Source: Strongylocentrotus purpuratus (lineage: Eukaryota > Echinodermata > Echinoidea > Camarodonta > Strongylocentrotidae). From it: DNA of 64,000 nt. Position 1 is the stretch's first letter, and the number at the start of each line of letters is the position of its first letter. The translations under genes and the position numbers were made by a program. Positions 12,856-24,800 of this stretch are shown in pieces. The notes under the pieces are model-generated. The model was not told the origin of the DNA. It did no database searches and worked only from the letters and a program-made list of their open reading frames with translations. Location: the NCBI RefSeq assembly GCF_000002235.5, contig NW_022145543.1:1-64000 (forward strand), given 5' to 3'.

Positions 12856-15800
12856 CCCCCTCTCTCTTTCTATGTCACACACGCGCGCACGAACCCTCAG
12901 TCACACGCACAACACCCACTGTCCCTTTCTCCTTTTTTTTTAAATGTCTGCTTTCATCTCCCTCTGGCTCTCCCTTTTCTATAATTAATACCCACTCCGT
13001 TTTCTATGCCTCTTTCTTTCATTCTCTATATTTCCTTTCCTCTTTCCCTTTCTCACGTTTATTAATTTAATCTGTCTTCCATTCCTCCTTTATTGACTTC
13101 TTGGTTTTAAAGAAAGTATATCAAAGAGAACCACATTCTGTCTTCCATAGCGCACTTGTGCACTTTTGTTTTGTTATTGTGTGCATATTGCGGATTATTA
13201 TTATTTTGAGTCTGATTTATTTATTTCCGTTTAATAATAATAATAATATTCCGCTTATATAGCGCTTAATACAAATGTCTCTAAGCGCTTTACTGATATA
13301 CTATTACCCCGGTCATTGGATTCAGTGCTTGCCCGCACACACTGGGTGCACAATCTCCACTCCCTGGGGAGCATTCCAGCCAGGCGTTACTTGGAGGCTC
13401 AAAAACTGTTTGACCAACAATGACGGTCGCATCCTACCGGGTACCCATTTAATCGTTTCATCGTGAACATAAACTAAACATATACAAAATACATATCAAT
13501 TCAGTAATGACATAAAATAATTTAATAAGATTGTAAAAAGACAATATAGAAACATTGACGAACTGAAAATCAATAAAATGTGACGAAGGGAGCATGCTAA
13601 AGAAGCAATGCATGTATGACGCAAGCCCTGAAAACTTAGTTAAGTAGTATCAGAAGAGAGTTTGGTCAAAATAACATTATAATTATAAAACGAAAGCTAT
13701 AACTCTCGGTAAATAAGAGAAAGATGGGGTGGGGTTATAAAGTGAGAGACAGGAATGAGGTTAGGAACGAATATTGGATCGTTCGGCAAATGTTTAAAAA
13801 ACCTTTTTTCTGCATGTACATAATTCACGAGTACATTTGTATGAACAATGATTTTCATAGACAAACATGAACTCTTGACAATATCTCGTTAAAGGTATAA
13901 ATAGACACTACCGCACACAAAAGGGCAACACGTCTGGCGCTAGCCGACAGTTCATTTTACCTAGTTTATACATGAATTGGCCTAGTTGATAATGATAGAT
14001 ATCCTTCAACTTGAGAGTGTTATTACAACAAAAAAATATCCGTATGAGAACTGTACTTTGCATGATTTTTTTTGTAGCAAAGATATCAAGTTTTATCTTG
14101 CATTTATTGCATAGCCCTATATGCCAGTATTCCATAATTTATATATGGTTATCTTAAGGTATGATGTACAGTTTTATCTTTTACTTGCTTTTCGTAGTAG
14201 TACATTAACAGTTTCTAATATTTGATTTTCAGGAAATCGAGGTTTTTCTAAAATATTAACATTTTTTTAAATATTACTAAAATTCTCTCGAGCACAAAAT
14301 TACATGCAAAGTACTATGATTTTCGCAGTACCCAAATGTGAAAATGTTATATAATTAAAGCGGTTGTTGTTGTTCTTGTAAAGACGCGTTTTTCAAGAAC
14401 TTTTAATAGTGTTGTTAGCGAAGACATGGGACGATAGTTATTGACAAGTTTGTTATCTCTCCGTTTGAAAATTGGTGTCAATTTCCCATTTTTTATTACG
14501 TCAAGTAATAAAGTGTACATATTATGGATATAGAAGATGTGATCAAATTCTAATAGTTATGTCAGCGAGGACATGGGACGATAGTTATTGACAAGTTTGT
14601 TATCTCCCCGTTTGAAAATTGTTGTTAATTTCGCAATTTTCATTACGTCAACTGAAGTAATAAAGTGTAGATATTATGGATATAGAAAATGTAATAAGAT
14701 TCTATGAGACCCTGTAATACCTTCTTATATTAAAATACTTGTACATGACCTACAATGCTGGAGATAATTATACAACACACTTCTAGGAAAAAAATAAGTG
14801 TATGCACTCAATTTTTGTTTGAAATGGGAACGACATTTAGATTACACCCCTAAAAGTGTAAATGGTGCAAATATACAGATTAGGATATGCCATTTTACCC
14901 TTGATATTGAATTAATATATTTTTAATACAAGATCGTAAATAAGATTATGTTTTAAAACAAGCAACTGTACAAGATTAAACTCGTTAGTGAGACAAATGT
15001 TCGTATTTTTTTTTAAAATAAAGGAGTAAGAAGATATTGTGCACTTTTTTGTGAATTTAGTAAATAAAGATTTGGAATGAGACAGCAGAATGTATGTATG
15101 AACGTACAACTTTACAGATTAAGTTTACAAAGAGGAAATGTAATTTTTGGTTTTGAAGAAAAAATAATTATGCACTCAATTGCAAAGTAACATTGGCAAA
15201 AGCAACATATTTTCTCTGAAAATTTGAGTGAAAGGGTTCCTGTATTTGGTGTGTTGAAAAGATTTGTTCAATTTTAGATGAAAGATATATTTTTATAATG
15301 TATAGGAAAATTGTTATTAAGTGTCAGTCACTTCATTTGTATTGGTATTTACAAAAATGAGAGAATCACCGTGTATTACCAAGCGAGTCAAAAATATGTA
15401 ACTTAATAATTATTTCTTTGTTAATTCGACATTAATCAATACATCGGTAACATAATTGGAATATAGAAAACGAACATACAACTAAAAATGCAATCAGGTA
15501 AAACAGATGAATAGTATTGATCACTTTGAATGCATACATGTGAGTCAGAGTTTGTGATCGACCATCCTCTCCATAAATTGGCATTAACCTTAGGAGACCG
15601 CTTAAAACACCAGGAGAAGTTTTTTCACTTGACAAAGAAATGACTAAAAAGCAAAGAAAAGGCAGCGTTTTTCGTACTTTGGACATTATAGGCTTCTATG
15701 CTTCTATTTTAAAATATGAAAAGCCGTTTCAACAGGTTTGAAAGAAAGAAAAAAGTCAACTCAGCCGAGCACGTGATGTGAACCATTTAAAGGATGACAT

Positions 15801-18800
15801 TTAGGTTCGAGCATTAAAGTAGCTATTGACTATCGTTTATGAGCAGTGACAAAGAATGACTGGAGACATGAAGACTGATATCAAAAATATTTCAATAAAT
15901 CATCTATAGCAAGTGTGAGGCACATCATTGAACCTGCTGACCTAGATTTGTGAGAAAGCTTTCCAACTCAAAATACATTGCAATCAGTCAGGTTAATTCA
16001 GTATATGGTCATAATTTTGTCGAGTTTAATTTAGAAGAATGAAGTATTTTTGAGATTGGCTCGTACACAATGATAAGTAATATTCATGTAACATTGATGG
16101 TTGTCGAAGAATCGAAGAGCAAAAAAAGTGGCCCTGTCGGAATATGCAAAACTTTAAAATTATCACACAAGAATGGCATGTGGACATTGTCAAAGCATTT
16201 TCGATTTGCACACGTGTGTGTAAGATATACTCATGTTTTTAATTGGACAGTGAAAAGGAAAGCTTTCGCTCCGAATAAAAATTATCGCTTAGCTTAGATC
16301 ATAGGATAAATACTCTTGCTATTAGTTGGAAGATTGTTGGTGAATAATATTTAGAAGTCATGTTTAACAACACGAGCAACAAGACGTTCACCAAACAGGC
16401 AAACTCACTGACCTAGATTTGTTGTACATTTTTAAAATGTTGATTGAGTATGCATAGCGTAGAATATGCACGAAAGCACGACATTCACCTGATGAGGGAA
16501 GCAAGTATGTGGATTTGGAAAACGATTCAGAGACAATATTAATTCAGAGATTTCGAGTTGGAAAAGTTGGACAAATCTAGTAGACTAAAGACAATTGCCC
16601 CCCCCCCCCCATGAATGAGTCCACGCTACGCCACTGTTTACATTTTGCCCTTCTGCTGATTGTAGTCATTTCGTTTTCAATAGCGTGAATAGTGCAACTC
16701 ACTTACCACCAAGAATCTGTTTGACAATTATCGCAATTCAATGATTTTCAATAACAGACACAATGGAATTACCTTTCGGTGTTGCTTTATAGGTTATTAT
16801 ACCAGTACAATGAAGTTAACTTGAATTTGACATTCACCTTGTGTACCATAAGATGATTGTTTGAAGAATAATTTTTGTTAAACCCTTTTAAATTGGAGGC
16901 TTTTGTTGTGGCTATATATCGTTTTGAATAGCATGAATAGAGCAACTCACTTACCACCGGGAATCGATTCTACAATTATCGCAATTCAATGATTTTCTCT
17001 CTATGCAGTTTCATTAATTCGCAGTCATGCATGAGCCCAATATGAATTTAACTAGCCACAGATTTATGTACTGCAAGATAATTGTTATTTAGAATTCTGT
17101 ACTTTTCTACTTTGCCACAATCCTGATATATATTTATTTACTAACACCTTTATTTGAAGAAATCAAAACTTTACATTTTCAGAATTTCAGACATGCCGTG
17201 CGTTTTACTAGTAGAAGTAGAAGTAGCATTAGTATATTTTCTTTCTTTTGACCTTTTAACAAATGTTTTTAAATTTGTTGTTGTTATGTTTGTTGTTGGC
17301 ACAATCCTTAATCAAACTGTTTTACCGATACTCCTGATAATATCATCAAGGCCTTCTTACATAGTGAAAATGACAGAGCCACTTTCGCCTCTTCCACTCC
17401 ATCCCCGCCCTCGAAATCTATATTTAGGGAAAGTGAATGTAAACAGAAGATTAAACGATAACCCTACACAATTCTAAGAATAAATTTGGCAAATTGGTGT
17501 TATATCCATCTCGTAAGACCGGTGACACCCTACCCTCAGGCCTCAACTACCCACCAAATAAAACTAGTGCGCCCCTCCCCCTCCCCTTGATTGGTTGAAC
17601 CCACGATATGCTTCTGCGGGGTTACACACGCCAAAAATATCGTATACCTACGTGCACGTATATGGCGCGCTATTTGACCAATAACCCCGATAAACACTGT
17701 TTATCGCCGAAAAACAAGGTTTATCGAGCGAAAATCAAGGTTTATCGAGCGATAAACATTGTTTATCGTGAGAAACTCTGTATATCGACTGATAAACACA
17801 GTTTCACTCGATAAACACTGTTTATCGACGATAAACACTGTTTATCGACGATAAATAATGTTTATCGACTGATAAACATAGTTTATCGCTCGCCATTTGC
17901 TAAATAATTCAGAGTGTTTTTCGCTCGATAAACATTGTTTGTCGGCGATAAACAAGGTTTATCCAAAAACACAGTTATTCGTATTTCGTCAGGAGTGGGC
18001 GCTTTTTAAAATTGCACCCAGCTCAGAGCACTGCTCCGCACGTGCGCTTTACACCGTAGAATATACCAACACCGTAACACTTGCTCGCGCTCATGACCAC
18101 AAACGACATTTTCTGAGTGGAGGTATGGCGAAGTATTCTCAATTCCAGGCTTTTTTCCCAATTTTTGAAATTTTATGTTTATTTATCTCTCTCTAGCTCT
18201 CTCTTTCTCTTTCAAACTTTCTAGGTTTTCCCCTTCTCTTATCTTTCTCTCTCTCTATCTCTCCCTCACTCTCCCCCTTTCTTTCTCTCACTCTCTCTTT
18301 CTTCTACCCTCTCAATATAACCCTTCTGTCTCTCCCTCTCTTTCTTCTAATTCTCTCTTTCCCTTTCTCTTTCCTTTTTCTTTCTCTGCACTCCCTCTCT
18401 GCCTCCTCCCCTTTTATCTATTTCCTCCGGTATGAGAAATAGGGTAGAGATAGATGGTTGAAGAGAGAGGAGATATAAATGAGAGATAGAGGAGAGATAG
18501 AGCAGGGGAAAAGGAGAGATAGAGCGGGGATAGATGGATGGATATAGATGGAGAGAGAGAGAGAGAGAGGAGAGATAGAGGAGAGATATTTTAAAGATAA
18601 ATGGATGAAGATAGAGGAGAGATAGAGCGCGGGTAGATGGAAGGAGAGTAAGGAGAGATAAATGTGAGATAGAGGAGAGATAGAGGAGAGATAAAGGAGA
18701 GATAGAGAAGAGGTAGAGCGGGGATAGATGGATGGTTATTGCAGATAAATAGAAGAGAGATAGAGGAGAGATCGAGCGGGTGATAGATGGATAGAGATAG

Positions 18801-21800
18801 ATGGAGAGAGAGGAGAGATAGAGGAGAGATAGGGTAGAGATAGATGGATGGAGAGAGAGGAGAAATAGATGACAGATAAAGGGGGATATGAAACACGCCC
18901 ACTCCTGACGAAATACGAATAACTGTGTTTTTCGATAAACCTTGTTTTTCGCTCGATAAACATTGTTTATCAGTCGATAAACATAGTTTCTCACGATAAA
19001 CAATGTTTATCGCTCGATAAACCTTGTTTTTCGCTCGATAAATCTTGTTTTTCGTCGATAAACAGTGTTTATCGGGGTTATTGGTCAAATGGCGCGCCAT
19101 ACACGTACCCACCTAAATTTTCCCGTATACACACTCGCATACACTCATCCAACCTCACACACACCCACTCCATTTAACACATCAACGCGCACAACACGTT
19201 CAAGCAATATGAGGTCTTAAACTACTTCTATATAGTAATATTATCTGATTGTCATCTCACTTGAGACTCTAACTTCGACTATAGTTGATAAAATGCAATT
19301 TTTACACCTGAGTATTTTACCCCGCCGCCTTTGAAACAAAAATATTATCTAACTTTTGTATAATGAGTTTTGGATTACTTAATTAAAGTATTATATCCGT
19401 GTTCTTTTGCAGTCCCTGTAAATCTTCACGCATAATATATTTGTTAGAGCAAGAGCGATAGATGTTACTGTGTCATATGAAATATCAGTAAATTCGAATA
19501 ACGGGAATAACTATTAAATTTGCATTGTATATCACTTTCTTTTGTAGCAATATGATAGGCATTCCTCTGACTTTAGAAGTGGGATCGTTTAAAGGACTGC
19601 ATAATATCAACAATTTGTAAGTAACTTTATCATCTCCAGGTGACCTAGAGGTGTCGTTGTTTGATTGATTGTAGAGGTATGCTCGTAGCATGTGAGGCGC
19701 CAGTTTAAAGGCGACTGCATGGGTAGAATGCTCTCAAGGGGGTAGAGAATCTGCTTTTTAATGTGCGGAATAATAGTTAAGTCCAGTTACCGGGGTAATA
19801 ATAATGCATTTTATATGATTTGGTTGTTTGTAACTGGTAAATTTTGAATGTTTCTTGTAAATTACGAGAAACATTGAAAATTGTTATTTTCACTATTATA
19901 ATTATCGTTATCATCAACATCATCATCGTTATTATTATTTTCATTAATGTTATCGTTATTGTCATTTTTATTATCGTTATCATCATCACCATTTGGCATT
20001 ACCATAAACAATTCTTTTGTTCATTGTTCGGTTGTTTCAAATCTAATTTCAGGTATCTTGCATCATGTGAATTAACCTACTTGCCACCAGGAGTATTCGA
20101 CGGGTTATTTCGTCTATACATACTGTAGGTATACTTTTTTTTGATGGAGGGGGGGGGGGTCTACATTTTAGTTAGATTCCTTTCCCTAGAATATATTCCT
20201 AAATTGCCTTTAAATTAAGTTTTCAAAAGCAATTACGATCATGTTTGATTTTATTTTTTATCTGATTATCAGTGAACTTGAAAACAATCGTCTGACTGTT
20301 CTGGGGGAAGGTTTGTTTCGAAATCTTCACTACTTGGGAGTGTTGTGAGTAATATAGCATTTTCTGGTGTTGTTGTTGTTATCAATATTATTAAATTATA
20401 ATCACTACTATCATTCTTCTTATTCTTCTTCTTCGTCTTCTTCTTCTAATTTTTCTTATCATCATCATTAGTATCATTTATCAGATAATTATTATCATTA
20501 ATATCTCTATTATTAGCATTAAAATATTATTATTATTAATGTTATCATCATTATCATTATCATTGTTGTTGTTGTTGTTATTTCACATAGTTAAATAGTC
20601 CCCCTCCCCCTCGCGTGCCTGAAAATCCTAGTCGCGCCAGTGTCTTTACACATTTTTTGCAACAATTATCTCCATTCGATTTTAATAGCTCTTGGTTACG
20701 GACTCTTGATACTAGTCACAGGCATATAATGCGAAAAAAACAAACATAATAATGCTAATACTTATAAACAATGATAAAAATAATAGTATAAATAACAATA
20801 ATAATGATAAATAATAAAAATATTAATAATAACACTATTATTAATAACAATAATAAAAACAAAAACAATTATACAGAAAACTCTCAATGGTTGGAATAAT
20901 TATAACATTGAGTTAAGCTTGTACCAACCTTAACATAAGGCAAACTTTCATCCATTCCTGTAAAAAAAAAATTGGAGCTAAGTGATCAGTTTGCACAGTT
21001 TCTTGCTGTCTGCTGCATTGAGATCACTGGATCTATGAATTTACTTATGACAGTGATTTTGTAAAGCTCCATGTATGTCAAGATTGACGCCCCTGGCTAA
21101 ATGACGAGAACAATGGTATAATTGTGGGCATATATGTATACAGCATATTTTCGGAGTATTTGTATTATATTTTAATTTGTTTAATGTTGTGATTTGTTTC
21201 AGAACTTTGACGTCCAACTATGTGACTCGATTCGAAGACGGGTGCTTTCAAGATTTACAAAATCTCTTTGCAATGTACGACGTATAGGACTCTCATTTTA
21301 TGCTTCCTTCGTTTACAAATGTCAAAGATAAAAGAAGGGATATTGTAAAGAACACTAGTCTTTTTTTAAATTAATTCAGATCCATTCCATATAATGCATC
21401 ATATAAAGAGACATTAGAGGAGATAATAAATTTACCGAAGGACCTTATACTTTCATATTTGTTATTCCTTTCATCATGGTATTGCTAGTATGTTGCACGC
21501 TCTAATTCCCCTATTCTCTTTTTGCCTATTCTCCATCACATTCTATTGCGATGGGATTTTCCTTAAACATTCTCTTCCCAGCTCTTTCTTTAAATTACGT
21601 ATCATGATTATTTCATCATTTTGTAGTCTCTCGTATTAAATAAAATCATAATTATACTATTAACATCTGTCCATTTAACCCTGTTTAATGAACACTGTCC
21701 GTGATTTTTTAGAAGACATAACCTATATAGCTAACTTGAGTTCAAGTTTTAACTTAACTTTCATTCTTTTCTACAGCGACCTGAAGAACAACTCGATTAC

Positions 21801-24800
21801 GGAGTTTAGCCCTGGGACATTTAAGGATCTCGGAAATTCATTTCAGAGATTGTAAGCAGACAAATTCTAACCCATTTATAAGTACACTGTTGTACGGCTA
21901 AATCTGATGAATGACTTTAGTGAGATAAGTTAATTCATGTAATGCCATTTTTTGGTTGTTTGTATTTTACAAAGAATACAACAAAACAAAGACATTTGTA
22001 ATTCATTTGTCAACACTTTAGAACAGTTTTGTAGACTTATACAAAAATATGTGCTTTCATGTATGTATCATCTTAATGTTACATAATCACTACAACCGTC
22101 ACAAACTACTTGTTATCGTTTGTAGAATCTTGAAGTGGAACCAATTGACATCAATAAACGCTTCTCTGTTCTACGGGATCGAAACAGAATTGCTACGGGC
22201 GTAAGTAATATCGACTGTTTAATTAAAATTTTAAAGCTCTGTTGCACGCCACTCTTTTCCTCTAATTATTATCATGTTTTACACGATATTAGAATGAACT
22301 GAAGCCTTAGTGATATTGATTTTTGTTTTATTATTTTTCAATGCATTCATAATTCTCCGGGACTTTCTAAATTTAACATTTTCCTGGGGGAGGTGCAATA
22401 GTCCACAGGAGGTAATAGTCCTGTATAGGGGGTAATTGTCCGCTGGTAATCGGCCTGGTGTGATTGTACAAGGGTTTTTTGTTCTATAGCCCATTGATAT
22501 ACAATTACGTAGGGTGTACAAATGGTATTACTTTTACGAAAGTAGTTGCGGTCGTGTTATTAAAATCGTAAAAAGCAGAACAAATGTTATGATAAAGATA
22601 CAATGACTGTTATTAGAGGAATAGTTGTATATTAGGCTCAAGAGGACCCCCGAGAGCACATGAAACAACTATTCCTCGAATATTAAAGCAGTCATTATAT
22701 CTTTTATATACCGTAAAAAGGGTCATAGCATACATGTGCGACTTACTAATCATGGTAATCAAGTTTGTTTATGCTATCGAGGTATGTGTTGATAACTTGC
22801 AGGTAGTCCTGGTCTTCGAATATTTTTACAGAGAATTTCACGGAACTTTTGGTGTTCTTGCTGTCCGCAGAATTAATCAAGTCTTGTAATTGATCATCAT
22901 CAAGAAGTCCAAACCTAGGAAGAGTCTCTTCAGCCATTTTTTAAAGCTTATTTGGACATAAAATAAGGTTTAAAAACCAAAATATCGGAGATTACATGTA
23001 TATCTAGGCCTACAATCGAGATCTGCGGTCATCTGCGTTGTGTTTGTAGAAACCAAATTAATCGCACAAAAACTTAGTGGTAGCTGCGCGCGCTGCGCAC
23101 AAACTAAGTTTTATCACGTAAACCAATGGGGTCGCAACTATTTTCCTGGTACCCGGAATCTTGCGGGAATATTACTCATGAATAGGGATCGCAGTAAAAT
23201 TCAACTATTTTCTTGGTACCCGGAATCTTTCGGGAATATCACTTATGAAATATTGACATTTACTGGCATTGTCCGTATCGTCTCTTTACGGGAGAATGGC
23301 TATAAAATCACGACTGCAATTTCGACCAATCAGATGGCTAGATTTCTAAAGAGAAGTATATAATACTTTATTACACATACCTAAATACATGTTATGTATT
23401 CATTTTTTATGTGTATGTCCTATTCTATATATGAAGAGTTTCATTCCAAAAGGAGCTAAATCCACTTTGGGTACTTCTGAGTAAATCGCCTTTAATTATT
23501 TCTCCACTTTCCCTTTTTCCATGTACCTTCATGTTGTTATATATGTTAAAGGTGTCACCCTGGACCAATAATATATGATTAAAAAAGAATCTACCATTTT
23601 TTCTGATTTTTACTTAATTTTTTTATTTTTTATTTTCGTGGATTTAGCTCCTTTTGAGATGAAACATGTTATTAAACCTACAAAATTCAAAACTTTCTTA
23701 ATAAGGTCACTGAAATTGTATTAAATTTAGCAGCAAACCTTTCCTATAAATAATAATAGTAAAATCATAACTAAAAAAACTTTTGAAAAGAAAGTAAACA
23801 ACATATCACAGTTTCATTCCAAAAGGAGCTAAATCCACATTATTGGTCCAGGGCAACACCTTTAACATATATAATAACATGAAGGTACATGGCTAAAGGG
23901 AAAGTGGAGAAATAAAGAAGGTGATTTACTCAAAAGTTCCCAAGTGGATTTAGCTCCTTTTGGAATGAAACATGATATTGTACCTACTTCATACTTCCTG
24001 GTGAAATTTAGAATGTGATATAGTGCATTTTTGTCCCCATGTAGGAAATCATTATTTTAAGACGAAACATTCAAATTTGATAAAATATGGATTTAGCTCG
24101 TTTTGGAATCAAGCTCTTCATATGATAGTCATTGTAAAGAACGAACATTTCTTCTATGTGCGTTTTTAAGAAAACGCGATAGCAACTATTTTCGAAAAAT
24201 CAACTAAAAAAGCAATTTCATTACCCTATTGTACACCAAGCTATTGCAATTGCCTTAGGTTGATTTTTAAAAAGTAGTTCTGTTCGTGTTTTATACACAA
24301 TTATAATTATTTTGTTCAAAACTTTATATATTTTTTTCCCCTTTTCCATCAGGAATCTTGGCGAGAGTCTAATAGAACACATTGAACCGGGAGCTTTTAA
24401 AAATCTCTCCAAAGTAACGGACTTGTAAGTTTTTAAAGTAATAGCTTGATGGAGCATTACAGAGCTTGTACTTCTTTTTTGTGAACCATGGAACAATAAA
24501 TGAACATAAATGTTTGTATCAAATTTCAATAAGTCACATATTAACCGTCGTAAATTGTTTTGATAGAAGATTTGGTCTTAATTAAGAATTTACCTGTAAA
24601 TCCTACTTTAAAGGGAATAATTTGTCAGTCCTGCCCTGGAACCTGTTGATCGTATATAATTTATTTGTGAAATTCAATAAACTCAGGCTTGTAGACAGGG
24701 GAAAATACGTTTGCTTGACGAAGGATCTGTGGATAAAATGAAAGAGAAATCCTTTATCCACGCGTCCTTGATAGCAGTTTATTATTTTTCAAAACTCGAT

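Larger units (their letters stand above)
12733..19547 (+). other. Copy A intron 6
   Basis: Largest intron, 6.8 kb. It contains a (CT)n run (12822-12860), a retroelement 3' end (13228-13460), two RT fragments (14361-14665), a diverged duplicated 95-bp segment (16670-16760 and 16905-17000), and the foldback element at 17661-19101. Sections 16900-17650 and 19102-19540 are collinear with copy B 53315-53960 and 54110-54745. Confidence 0.7.
22201..24352 (+). other. Copy A intron 12
   Basis: Holds a hairpin MITE (22597-22702), a minus-strand coding remnant (22746-22937), a 68-bp direct duplication (23138-23250) and a multi-hairpin element (23426-24126). Copy B is collinear only to about 23035, where its deletion begins. 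Confidence 0.7.

Noticed and set aside
17154..17477. 107-residue frame with hydrophobic segment
   Set aside because: Intron sequence; the collinear part of copy B (53480-53700) is not open and no splice sites fit.
18347..19112. 173- and 218-residue Ser/Leu-rich minus-strand frames
   Set aside because: Produced by the GAGATAGAGGA repeat and iterons of the foldback element.
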